From the NCBI GenBank assembly GCA_900770635.1, contig CAAGLB010000078.1, forward strand, positions 69,278-133,277: a stretch of DNA of 64,000 nt, written 5' to 3'. Shown here one piece after another: positions 25,565 to 33,758 of this stretch. Below the pieces are notes generated by a model. That model saw only the letters and a list, made by a program, of their open reading frames with translations. It did not search any database and had not been told where the DNA came from. The translations under genes were made by a program, and so were the position numbers. Each line of letters begins with the position of its first letter. Positions within the stretch are counted from its first letter, which is position 1. Source of the DNA: an uncultured Alistipes sp. (GTDB lineage Bacteria; Bacteroidota; Bacteroidia; Bacteroidales; Rikenellaceae).

Positions 25565-26944
25565 ATGAAGAAGTTTTTTAGCATATTCGCAGTCATGGCC
25601 CTCGCCCTTGGCTTTGCAGCCTGCGAGGAGCCTACAGTAGAGCCACAGCCCGAGGCTAAGAAGCCTACGCTTGCGGCCGACAAGAGCGAGATTGTGGCTA
25701 ATGGTGCCGACAAGGTGACATTCACCGCAACTGTTGATGGCGTTGAGAATGCCGAGATTATGATTATCTCGCTCAAAGACAACTCGGTGCTTAACGACAA
25801 TACCTTCACCACAACAACACCTGGCACATACGAGTTCAAGGCTGTCTATGGCAACGAGTCATCAGACGTAGTGGAGATTACGGCTACCGAGACCGAGAAG
25901 ATCATCTTGCTCGAGGCCGACAAGAGCGAAATTTTGGCTGACAACACCGAGAGCGTGACATTCACCGTTAAGGTTGATGGCGCAGAGGTTAGCGAGGGTT
26001 ACGAGATTATTAACCTCAACTACAGCGCTGCATTGGAGGCCAACACCTTTGTTTCTGACATAGCTGGCGAGTTCAAGTTCCAGGCTAAGTACGATGGTAA
26101 GTGGCTATCGAACGAGGTTACCATCACAGCTAAGGCTGTGGAGAAGCCTGTGGAGAAGGAGCTCAAAATTAAAGCAACGCCTAACCGCATCAAAGCAGAT
26201 GGCTCGGAGGAGGCTGTCTTCACAGTATTGTACGGTGAGGATGACGTAACTGCCGATGCTGAGATCTACAACACCGCTACACAGGAGGTTATCGAGAGCA
26301 AGAAGTTCTCGTCAACAACCATCGGCTCATACAACTTCCGTGCTCGCTACAACGGCAAGACTACTGGCGTGAGCGCCACTGTCGAGGTCTACGATCCAGC
26401 GCTCGCTGGCAAGTATGAGCTTGGCACAATCCTCGAGTTCAGCGGCTCGAAGGGTGTTCTCTACGCCATCAAGACCGACAAGAACGGCATTACATGGGGC
26501 TACCTATTCTCGATGGACGAGGAGGACTTGCAGTGGTCAACAAAGTATGAGTGGTGCAACTGCATCAGCGACAAGGGTGCTTGGAACACATACGATCCAT
26601 TCAACTACTACGGCATGGATATCAACAACTACCCAGCATTTAAGTGGTGTATGGAGCATGGTGATGACTGGTTCTTGCCTTCATCAAAGGAACTTAATTG
26701 GATGTGGGAGGCTATTACCGAAGGTGCTCGCGACTTCAACGCACCATCAGTAGCAAAGTATAACAAGCTTCTTACCGACAATGGCGGCGAGCCATTCGTT
26801 GAGACCTACTATTGGTCGTCAAACGAGACATCAGATGATTTGATCGAGGTTATCGCCTTTATGGACGACAGCGTAGTATGTCTTGATCCTGCTAAGGATA
26901 ACGTATACACTGCACGTGCAGTTTATCGCTTCCAGGTAGAGTAA
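25565..26944 (+). CDS. Lipoprotein with three Ig-like repeats and a lectin-like C-terminal domain
   Basis: A 459-residue lipoprotein (AAC, Cys20). Three Ig-like repeats follow at about residues 37-115, 116-192 and 198-280, each opening with a variant of LEADKSEILADNTESVTFTV. The C-terminal ~175 residues (from YELGTILEFSGSKGVLYAIK) are Trp/Tyr-rich and resemble DUF1566/FISUMP-type C-type-lectin-like folds, with WFLPSSKELNWMW and YYWSSNE. Such domains are adhesive in relatives. It is the second gene of a pair ended by a terminator hairpin. Confidence 0.75.
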   Translation: MKKFFSIFAVMALALGFAACEEPTVEPQPEAKKPTLAADKSEIVANGADKVTFTATVDGVENAEIMIISLKDNSVLNDNTFTTTTPGTYEFKAVYGNESSDVVEITATETEKIILLEADKSEILADNTESVTFTVKVDGAEVSEGYEIINLNYSAALEANTFVSDIAGEFKFQAKYDGKWLSNEVTITAKAVEKPVEKELKIKATPNRIKADGSEEAVFTVLYGEDDVTADAEIYNTATQEVIESKKFSSTTIGSYNFRARYNGKTTGVSATVEVYDPALAGKYELGTILEFSGSKGVLYAIKTDKNGITWGYLFSMDEEDLQWSTKYEWCNCISDKGAWNTYDPFNYYGMDINNYPAFKWCMEHGDDWFLPSSKELNWMWEAITEGARDFNAPSVAKYNKLLTDNGGEPFVETYYWSSNETSDDLIEVIAFMDDSVVCLDPAKDNVYTARAVYRFQVE

Positions 26945-26966
26945 TAAAAATACCAAAAGTTTCAAG

Positions 26967-27002
26967 ACGGGGTGTCAGACGATGACACTCCGTTTTGTTT
27001 TT
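26967..27002 (+). terminator. Terminator of the lipoprotein pair
   Basis: An 11-bp stem (ACGGGGTGTCA with TGACACTCCGT, one G-T pair) with a 5-nt loop and a T-rich tail, 22 bp after the second lipoprotein. Confidence 0.8.
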
Positions 27003-27016
27003 AATAGGTTTATCCC

Positions 27017-27024
27017 TATCTTTG
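27017..27024 (+). promoter_or_regulatory. Putative -7 box of thiL, almost touching the start codon
   Basis: TATCTTTG ends only 4 bases before the thiL ATG at 27029. Transcription starting at the usual distance would give a leaderless or nearly leaderless mRNA. Confidence 0.5.
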
Positions 27025-27028
27025 CACT

Positions 27029-27964
27029 ATGAAAAAGTCGGAATTTGGATTTATTGGCGATATAGCCACAATGTTTGGTGCACTACCCCACTCGGGCTTC
27101 GAGCCTATTGGCGACGACTGCACGGTGCTACCTATGGGCGATGAGGCGTTGGTGATGACCACCGACATGCTCATCGAGGATGTTCACTTCTTGCGCTTCG
27201 CATCGTCAGCCGAGGAGGTGGGCAACAAGAGCCTCATGGTAAACATCTCAGATGTGGCGGCTATGGGCGCTAAGCCTGTGGCTACGCTCCTAAGTATCGC
27301 CCTACCCGAGTCGGCACAGGGCGAATGGGCCGAGCACTTCATGCGTGGCTACTACGAGGCATCAGAGCGTGAGGGTGTAGCATTGGTTGGTGGCGACACC
27401 ACAGCCTCTAAAGATAAGATTGCTATTAACGTGGTGGCGATAGGACGTGCTCCATTGGCAAATATCAAGCGCCGTAGCGATGCTAAGGTGGGTGACGTTG
27501 TGGCAGTTACTGGCAAGCTCGGCACATCATCAAAGGGATTGGTTGACATAATGTTTGGCGACCTTAACACCTCGGCAGCAAAGATACATCGACGTGGTCA
27601 GGCACGCACAGCGGAGGGAGCATGGCTCGGCACACGCAGCGAGGTGCACGCCATGATGGACATCTCTGACGGCATAGCCTCGGACATCAAGCATATCATG
27701 GAGCTATCGAAGGTGGGCGCTGAGATACGCCTCGAAAAGATACCCACAGACTACGACATACGCTTTGCCACGACGGGTGGCGAAGATTACGAATTGCTAC
27801 TTACTGTAGATAGTGCCTCATTCGACATCGTTGCCGAGGAGCTATACAAGGCTACGGGGACAACGCTCACGGCAATAGGCACAATAACCGAGGGTGACAC
27901 ACTATCGTGGCTCGATAATGGTGCACCCACAGAGCTTGAATTAAAGGGATTTACGCACTTTTAG
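27029..27964 (+). CDS. thiL: Thiamine-monophosphate kinase
   Basis: A 311-residue AIR-synthase-fold kinase. Visible family features are IGDDCTVLPMGDEALVMTTD, DMLIEDVHFL, MVNISDVAAMGAKP and LVGGDTTASKD, with DISDGIASDI in the second half. It phosphorylates thiamine monophosphate to the diphosphate cofactor. It stands alone rather than in a thi operon. Its 3' end overlaps the convergent flippase gene by 14 bp. Confidence 0.92.
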   Translation: MKKSEFGFIGDIATMFGALPHSGFEPIGDDCTVLPMGDEALVMTTDMLIEDVHFLRFASSAEEVGNKSLMVNISDVAAMGAKPVATLLSIALPESAQGEWAEHFMRGYYEASEREGVALVGGDTTASKDKIAINVVAIGRAPLANIKRRSDAKVGDVVAVTGKLGTSSKGLVDIMFGDLNTSAAKIHRRGQARTAEGAWLGTRSEVHAMMDISDGIASDIKHIMELSKVGAEIRLEKIPTDYDIRFATTGGEDYELLLTVDSASFDIVAEELYKATGTTLTAIGTITEGDTLSWLDNGAPTELELKGFTHF

Positions 27965-29405
27965 ACCTAAGCTCACGAAGAAGAGTAACGGCCTCGTTAA
28001 AGGCACGAAGGCGGAAGGTATAGGCCAGGGCGGCATAGGAGATAGCGCCGATAGCAACATCGGCCACGAGGTGTGCTCCGCACGACAACGCCGACAGCAG
28101 AGGGTTAAGAGTATGGAGGGCTGCAAACATGGCAACAGCAACAAATAGTTGCGGCATGAGAGCACGAAGAACTGAGCCCACACCAATATTTAAATAGCGC
28201 ATGGCTGCTGCGAGATTTACAATAAAATCTACGGTAGCCATCGTTGTCATACCCCAAGCCACAGCCGTGATGCCCTGAGGGATAGTGATGGCAAGTATGA
28301 TGGTCATGACGATGCGCTTAACGACTTCCAAGCGTAGGATAACACGTCCGTCGCTCTTTACCTTTATTATATTATAGGAAACAGCGGCCAGAGGATAGAA
28401 CAAGCCCGAGAGCGCCAAGATCTTGAAATAGGGAACTGTGGGCATCCACTTGTCGCCAAGCAACAGCATAAACATCTCGGGGGCAATAGCCACAAAGCCG
28501 AGCATAAGGGGGAATAAGACAAACGACAAGAGGTTGATAATGCGCAGATAGCCCGCAGCAAACTTATCGCTCGAGTCAGCAATCTTGGCAAGAGCAGGAT
28601 ATGTCACACCCTGCACCGCCTGCACCGACGATGTCACGGGCAGGTCCTTGAGCTTCTGCGCCTGCGAGTAGAAGCCGAGCGAATGCGCCGAATATATCTT
28701 ACCGATAAATAGCTGAGCTACATTATTATACACAGCCGATATTAGATCAGTAGCAAGCAGACGTAGGCTAAAGGGTGCCATGCTACGTAGTAGCGCTATA
28801 CTGAAGCGCTCCGTACTACGCCAACGACGTATCCACCAGAAAGCCGCCGCCTTAATGCCCATCATAAGGAGTCGCTGTGCCACGAGCGACCAGATGCCAC
28901 ACCCAGCAAGCGCCATGACCACAGCTATAATACCGCTAATAAGCGATGAGGCAAATACAATTTTTGAGAGGAGCGCAAACCTAAACTCACGGGTAAACAT
29001 CACCGTCTGCACCACACATAGCGAGTTGATAGGCAGCACCAAAAACAACACAGGGGCTATAGTTGCTATGATAGGCTGCTCGTAGAACGATGCCAAGGGA
29101 TAGGCCAGCGCAACGAGCACAACATACAACACAACAGACATAGCCACATTGAAGCCGAGCACCGAGCGATACTCGCCATCAGTGGGGTTCTCCTTGCGAA
29201 TGAGCGTCTGCGAGAAGCCACTATCTACAATCGTGAGAGCGACGGAGGTAAAGAACGTTAGGATAGCCATCACGCCAAAGTCGGCAGGGGCAAGCTGGCG
29301 AGCAACTATGATGCTGACGACCATCTGCACGACCATCGAAAGGAGCTTCTCGGAAAAGCTCCAAGCAACACCGCTCACCACCCTATGTTCCAACTTCTCG
29401 GCCAT
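27951..29405 (-). CDS. Polysaccharide/LPS flippase (PST family, Wzx-like)
   Basis: A 484-residue protein with about 12-14 transmembrane segments. The N-terminus (HRVVSGVAWSFSEKLLSMVV, then RQLAPADFGVMA) is typical of the PST/MATE-like oligosaccharide flippases that move lipid-linked polysaccharide units across the inner membrane. It starts 3 bp after aroQ and is surely co-transcribed with it. No glycosyltransferases are nearby, so the substrate cannot be named. Confidence 0.82.
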   Translation of the reverse strand: MAEKLEHRVVSGVAWSFSEKLLSMVVQMVVSIIVARQLAPADFGVMAILTFFTSVALTIVDSGFSQTLIRKENPTDGEYRSVLGFNVAMSVVLYVVLVALAYPLASFYEQPIIATIAPVLFLVLPINSLCVVQTVMFTREFRFALLSKIVFASSLISGIIAVVMALAGCGIWSLVAQRLLMMGIKAAAFWWIRRWRSTERFSIALLRSMAPFSLRLLATDLISAVYNNVAQLFIGKIYSAHSLGFYSQAQKLKDLPVTSSVQAVQGVTYPALAKIADSSDKFAAGYLRIINLLSFVLFPLMLGFVAIAPEMFMLLLGDKWMPTVPYFKILALSGLFYPLAAVSYNIIKVKSDGRVILRLEVVKRIVMTIILAITIPQGITAVAWGMTTMATVDFIVNLAAAMRYLNIGVGSVLRALMPQLFVAVAMFAALHTLNPLLSALSCGAHLVADVAIGAISYAALAYTFRLRAFNEAVTLLRELRSKSA

Positions 29406-29408
29406 AGG

Positions 29409-29825
29409 CTAACCTACAAAATACTGAATAGCAAGATCATACGACCTTAGACCGAAGCCCATGATTGTGCCTACGGCCTTGGGGGCAATCATCGACACAT
29501 GGCGAAACTCCTCACGACTAAGGATTGAGGATATGTGCACCTCGACAACAGACGTAGCGATAGCTGCCACAGCATCGTGCAGCACCACAGAGGTATGGGT
29601 ATATCCTCCTGCGTTGAGCACAACACCATCGTAGCGTCCATCGCTCTCCTGAAGCTTTGTCACAAGCTCACCCTCGACATTCGACTGGTAGTAGTCGATA
29701 GTATGCTCCGAATAACGTGCACGAAGAGCCTCGAGGTAGTCCTCGAAGCTCTCGTGTCCGTATATCTCAGGTTGGCGACGCCCCAACAAGTTGAGGTTCG
29801 CACCGTTGATAATCAAAATTTTCAT
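29409..29825 (-). CDS. aroQ: Type II 3-dehydroquinate dehydratase
   Basis: A 138-residue enzyme of the small dodecameric type. It shows the N-terminal NGANLNLLGRRQPEIYG, the YYQSNVEGELV loop, GVVLNAGGYTHTSVVLHDAV and EVHISSI. It converts 3-dehydroquinate to 3-dehydroshikimate in the shikimate pathway. Upstream on the same strand lies a copy of the palindromic element joined to the buk stop, so the aroQ promoter must lie within or beyond that element. Confidence 0.94.
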   Translation of the reverse strand: MKILIINGANLNLLGRRQPEIYGHESFEDYLEALRARYSEHTIDYYQSNVEGELVTKLQESDGRYDGVVLNAGGYTHTSVVLHDAVAAIATSVVEVHISSILSREEFRHVSMIAPKAVGTIMGFGLRSYDLAIQYFVG

Positions 29826-29869
29826 CGCCTAAAAATTTAGCGAAAATTTAGCACCTAGATTAGCGCACT

Positions 29870-29999
29870 AATTTCTTGTTAGAAGGCATTAGATACAACG
29901 CTCGGCGAAATTGGTGTCGATGGGCTGTACTTGAGCGTACTGCCCATTGACAACATATTTCGTTAGCGGCAGTAGATGATGCCTTATCACAATAAATTA
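29870..29999 (-). repeat. Stop-codon palindromic element, copy E (at buk)
   Basis: A 130-bp copy with left end AATTTCTTGTTAGAAGG and right end CCTTATCACAATAAATTA. The inner stem pairs GTCGATGGGCTGTAC with GTACTGCCCATTGAC. The last TTA (29997-29999) is the buk stop codon. Here it lies between two genes transcribed in the same direction. Confidence 0.85.
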
Positions 30000-31064
30000 A
30001 TACTCTTTGGCAACAGTCTCACCCTTCAAAACTCGAAGTGCGTTCTCTGCCAACGACTCAAGCTCGTTCTCGCCAGGATAGATCTTGATAGGAGCAAGGA
30101 ACTTACAGTAGTCGATGATAACATCGTTAACGCAGTCGTTCCAAGCGATACCACCTGTGAGAAGGATAGCATCAACCTTACCCTTTAATACAACAGCCAT
30201 CTCGCCGATGTACTTAGCAACAGAGTAAGCCATAGCGTCGAGCATGAAGCGAGCCTCCTGGTCGCCATTTGCTGCACGTACCTCGTTGAGCTCCTGAACA
30301 TTGTTGCAGTTTACGTGGTCAACAAGACCGCCCTTACCTGCCAACAACTTCTTGATCTCAGCCTTGTCGTACTTGCCTGAGAAGCAGAGGTCAACAAGGT
30401 CGCCTGCTGGCAAGCAACCAGCACGCTCTGGAGCCAATGGGCCATCGCCATCGAGTGCGTTGTTAGTATCAACAACACGGCCCTGGAGGTGAGCAGAAAC
30501 AGAGATACCGCCACCCATGTGTACAACAACAAGGTTGAGCTCCTCGTAAGGACGACCTACCTCCTTAGCATAGCGGCGAGCGATAGCCTTCTGGTTCAAG
30601 GCGTGGAAGATAGAGCGACGTGGAAGCTCCTTAAGACCGCTAACACGTGCCATATCCTGCAACTCATCAACAACAACAGGATCAGCGATATAAGCCTCAA
30701 CGCCTGCCTCGTCAGCAATGCGACGAGCGATGAGTGCGCCAAGGTTACTTGCATGCTGGCGCTTAGGTGCTACGAGGTCAGCAATCATAGCCTCGCCAAC
30801 ACGGTAAACACCACCCTCGATAGGACGCATCAAGCCACCACGACCGATGACAGCATCCAACGACTTAAGCTCGATGCCATCAGCCTTCATTGCGTCGAGG
30901 ATAATCTGCAAACGCCACTCGAGCTGGTCAGCAACAGAGGCAAACTGCGCAATCTCCTCGGCAGAGTGGCTGAGCTTCAAAGTCTTAACCTGCTCCATGT
31001 CCTCAAACACAGCAACCTTAGTAGAGGTAGAGCCTGGGTTAATTGTCAATATTCTGTAAGCCAT
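29997..31064 (-). CDS. buk: Butyrate kinase
   Basis: A 355-residue ASKHA-fold kinase with the phosphate-binding start INPGSTSTKVAVF, then VIGRGGLMRPIEGGVY, HMGGGISVSAH and ALDGDGPLAPERAG. It forms butyrate (or a branched-chain acid) and ATP from the acyl phosphate. Ptb lies 28 bp upstream, giving the classic Ptb-Buk pair. Its TAA stop is the end of a palindromic element. Confidence 0.95.
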   Translation of the reverse strand: MAYRILTINPGSTSTKVAVFEDMEQVKTLKLSHSAEEIAQFASVADQLEWRLQIILDAMKADGIELKSLDAVIGRGGLMRPIEGGVYRVGEAMIADLVAPKRQHASNLGALIARRIADEAGVEAYIADPVVVDELQDMARVSGLKELPRRSIFHALNQKAIARRYAKEVGRPYEELNLVVVHMGGGISVSAHLQGRVVDTNNALDGDGPLAPERAGCLPAGDLVDLCFSGKYDKAEIKKLLAGKGGLVDHVNCNNVQELNEVRAANGDQEARFMLDAMAYSVAKYIGEMAVVLKGKVDAILLTGGIAWNDCVNDVIIDYCKFLAPIKIYPGENELESLAENALRVLKGETVAKEY

Positions 31065-31092
31065 AATGTTAAGCTATTAACTTAGTTCAAAA

Positions 31093-31995
31093 TTATTTTG
31101 CTGACAAGCAAGCCAAAGCGATTGAGTAAAGCTTAGTCTTAGTTGAGTCGCCACGTGAAGTGAGTACACATGGAGCAGTAGGACCAGCAACCATAGCTGC
31201 AAGCTCAGCGCCACCAAACTTAGAGCAAGCCTTGAAGAATACGTTACCTGACTCGAGGTTAGGGAACAACATACAGTCTGCGTCACCAGCAACAGGACCT
31301 GTAAGCTTCTTAATCTTAACAGACTCCTCGTCGATAGCTACGTCCAATGCCAAAGGACCCTGGAACAAAGCGTTGCCAAGCTCGCCAGCCTGACCGAGGT
31401 CAGAGAGCTCCTTAGCCTCAACTGAGCTAACAACCTTTGGAAGAAGCTGCTCTGATGGAGCAAGCAAAGCCACCTTAGGCTGCTCGATGCCGAGGTTGTT
31501 AGCAGTCTGGATAAGATACTTAGCAATCTGCTTCTTCTGCTCGAGTGATGGGCATGGAAGAACAGCTACGTCGCTCACTACAAGAAGCTTGTGGTAAGCA
31601 GGAACCTCCAAAACTGTAACGTGGCTAAGAACAGTGCCCTGTGGCAACAAGCCCCACTCCTTGTTCAAGATACCACGCATATACTTATCTGTTGGCACAA
31701 CGCCCTTCATCAAAACGTCGTACTCGCCATTGTGAACAGCCTTAACTGCAATCTCAACAGCCTTAACATCCTCAGACTCAGGGATGATAGTATACTGGTT
31801 GATATCTACGCCCTCAGCCTCGCAAGACTTCTTAATCTCCTCAGGGTCACCAACCAAAGTTACGTCAGCAAGACCTGCCTTGATAGCCATATCGGTAGCA
31901 CCGATAGAGTGAGTATCCTGACCGTAAGCCACAATCATCTTCTTCTTACCACGTGCGACAGCTGCCGCTACGAGCTCGTCCAAATGCTTAATCAT
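31093..31995 (-). CDS. ptb: Phosphate butyryltransferase
   Basis: A 300-residue protein of the phosphate acetyl/butyryltransferase family, with MKGVVPTDKYMRGILNKEWG and QGPLALDVAIDEES. It exchanges CoA for phosphate on butyryl-CoA (or isobutyryl/isovaleryl-CoA), feeding butyrate kinase. It is the first gene of the ptb-buk unit, separated from ackA by 181 bp with a long hairpin. No clear TAnnTTTG box was found directly upstream. Confidence 0.94.
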   Translation of the reverse strand: MIKHLDELVAAAVARGKKKMIVAYGQDTHSIGATDMAIKAGLADVTLVGDPEEIKKSCEAEGVDINQYTIIPESEDVKAVEIAVKAVHNGEYDVLMKGVVPTDKYMRGILNKEWGLLPQGTVLSHVTVLEVPAYHKLLVVSDVAVLPCPSLEQKKQIAKYLIQTANNLGIEQPKVALLAPSEQLLPKVVSSVEAKELSDLGQAGELGNALFQGPLALDVAIDEESVKIKKLTGPVAGDADCMLFPNLESGNVFFKACSKFGGAELAAMVAGPTAPCVLTSRGDSTKTKLYSIALACLSAK

Positions 31996-32074
31996 AGTAG
32001 TTTTAGTTTTATTGTTAGTTAAATTTATACGAATAAAGTAGTGTTGCGCTCAAAATCCGTTAAATCTATGTTAA

Positions 32075-32179
32075 AGAATTTGAGCTATTTTTAGGCTTGC
32101 TGCTAAAGGCAAACCGCAGCATACTGGGGCGTATGTGAGGATTTGCCTTTAGCAGCATAACGCCAAAAGAGCCAAATTA
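32075..32179 (-). other. Long hairpin at the ackA stop codon
   Basis: A perfect 16-bp inverted repeat (TGCTGCTAAAGGCAAA at 32098-32113, complement at 32142-32157) with an inner CATAC/GTATG stem. Outer arms (AATTTGAGCT… against TAATTTGGCTC… beginning at the ackA stop) pair loosely. It could serve as an ackA 3'-end or terminator structure, but no strong U run follows. Its layout resembles the stop-codon elements although the sequence differs. Confidence 0.55.
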
Positions 32180-33385
32180 TTTGGCATTGACCAAGCGGAA
32201 GGTATCTTTTGCAATAACCAACTCCTCATCAGTGCAAATAACGGCAGCCTTAACACGTGAGCCCTCCTTAGAAATCTCATAGTCTGTGCCACGCTTACCA
32301 CGGTTACGAACCTCGTCGAACTCAAGGCCCATGAACTCCATGTTGCGCAAAACGTACTCACGAACCTCTGGAGAGTTCTCGCCAACACCACCAGTGAAGA
32401 TTACGAGGTCAACACCACCCATCTCGGCAGCATACTCACCCACAAACTTCTTGATGCGGTTGCCATACATGTCACGAGCGATGATAGCACGCTCGTTGCC
32501 CTCATCGTAAGCAGCGTCGATATCACGCATATCGCTTGATATGCCTGTAAGGCCCTGAACACCAGACTTCTTATTGAGCATGTTGTCGAGCTCAGCGTAT
32601 GACATACCCTCCTTCTGAGCGATGTATGTTGCTGCGCTAACATCCATAGAACCAGCACGAGTACCCATCACAAGACCATCGAGTGGCGAGAAGCCCATAG
32701 ATGTGTCGTATGACTTACCATTCTTGATGGCTGTAACAGATGCACCGTTACCGATGTGGCAAGTAACGATTTTTGAGTTCTCGAAATCGAGGCCGAACAT
32801 CTCAGCACCTACACGTGCAACAAACTTGTGGCTTGTACCGTGGAAACCATACTTACGAACACGATACTTCTCGTAGTACTCGTAAGGGATAGCATACAAA
32901 TAGTTGATCGCTGGAATAGTGTGGTGGAACGATGTGTCGAACACAGCTACCTGCTTAATACCTGGCAACACCTTCTCCATTGAGAGGATACCCTCGAGGT
33001 TCGCTGGGTTGTGCAAAGGAGCGATAGTGTACAACGACTCGATCTTAGCCTTAACCTCCTCGTCAACGAGGCAGCTGTCGTGGAAGAACTCGCCACCATG
33101 TGCCACACGGTGACCAGCAGCCTTAAGCTCGTCGAGCGACTTGATTACGCCGTGCTTCTCGTCAGTAAGTGCGTCGAGAACAAGACGAATACCTGTTGTG
33201 TGGTCAGGAATTGGGCAGTGAAGCTCAAACTTATCCTTACCCTGAGGCTTGTGAGTAAGATCACCCTCAGCCAAACCGATACGCTCTACCAAGCCCTTGG
33301 CAAGTAGAGTCTGCGACTGCTCCTGAACATCGAGTACCTGGTACTTGATAGACGAGCTACCGCAGTTGAGAACAAGAATTACCAT
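32177..33385 (-). CDS. ackA: Acetate kinase
   Basis: A 402-residue ASKHA-fold kinase. It has the N-terminal LVLNCGSSSIKYQ, then HRVAHGGEFF, GTSHKFVA, CHIGNGASV, DTSMGFSPLDGLVMGTRAGS and FTGGVGENS. It makes acetate and ATP from acetyl phosphate. No phosphotransacetylase (Pta) is next to it; the Ptb downstream is a separate unit by spacing. A TACCTTTG promoter element lies about 67 bp upstream. Confidence 0.96.
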   Translation of the reverse strand: MVILVLNCGSSSIKYQVLDVQEQSQTLLAKGLVERIGLAEGDLTHKPQGKDKFELHCPIPDHTTGIRLVLDALTDEKHGVIKSLDELKAAGHRVAHGGEFFHDSCLVDEEVKAKIESLYTIAPLHNPANLEGILSMEKVLPGIKQVAVFDTSFHHTIPAINYLYAIPYEYYEKYRVRKYGFHGTSHKFVARVGAEMFGLDFENSKIVTCHIGNGASVTAIKNGKSYDTSMGFSPLDGLVMGTRAGSMDVSAATYIAQKEGMSYAELDNMLNKKSGVQGLTGISSDMRDIDAAYDEGNERAIIARDMYGNRIKKFVGEYAAEMGGVDLVIFTGGVGENSPEVREYVLRNMEFMGLEFDEVRNRGKRGTDYEISKEGSRVKAAVICTDEELVIAKDTFRLVNAK

Positions 33386-33452
33386 GTTGATATAGTTTTA
33401 GTTAAATACGTTGACTCCGTCAGTGAAGGGATAGCTTCCCCTTAAAACTCAA

Positions 33453-33484
33453 CAAAGGTAATAATTTTAGTGCGATTCTCCAAC
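33453..33484 (-). promoter_or_regulatory. Putative ackA promoter
   Basis: On the minus strand, TACCTTTG (33453-33460) is preceded by GTTG 20 bp upstream, close to the TTTG-N20-TAnnTTTG layout. Confidence 0.5.
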
Positions 33485-33686
33485 TATTTATCACGTTATT
33501 TCAATGTTATTTTTCTAACAGCCAATTAAAGCGAAATAGTGGGTATTTTTTATTCTTATCTGAAGTGAAAATTTAGTCTTTAACCCACTTCTTATATATG
33601 CTATTTTTTGACAGTTTTACGCATACACCAAGCAGCATACGCAAAATAAAAGTAGGGCTTTGCTTCCACCTTTGAAAAAGATTTAT

Positions 33687-33694
33687 TATATTTG
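33687..33694 (+). promoter_or_regulatory. Putative -7 box of the DUF349-pyrG-yidC unit
   Basis: TATATTTG lies 64 bp upstream of the ATG at 33759. Confidence 0.5.
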
Positions 33695-33758
33695 CACGAA
33701 TAAGTGCGTGTAGCACACAAGCGCACACGCACGATAACCAATCTAAAACACGAAAGCG

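Larger units (their letters stand above)
33386..33758. other. Non-coding divergent region between ackA and the DUF349 gene
   Basis: This 373-bp stretch holds the ackA promoter (near 33453-33484, minus) and the promoter of the DUF349-pyrG-yidC unit (33687-33694, plus). The rest is AT-rich and I see no gene or repeat in it. Confidence 0.6.
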
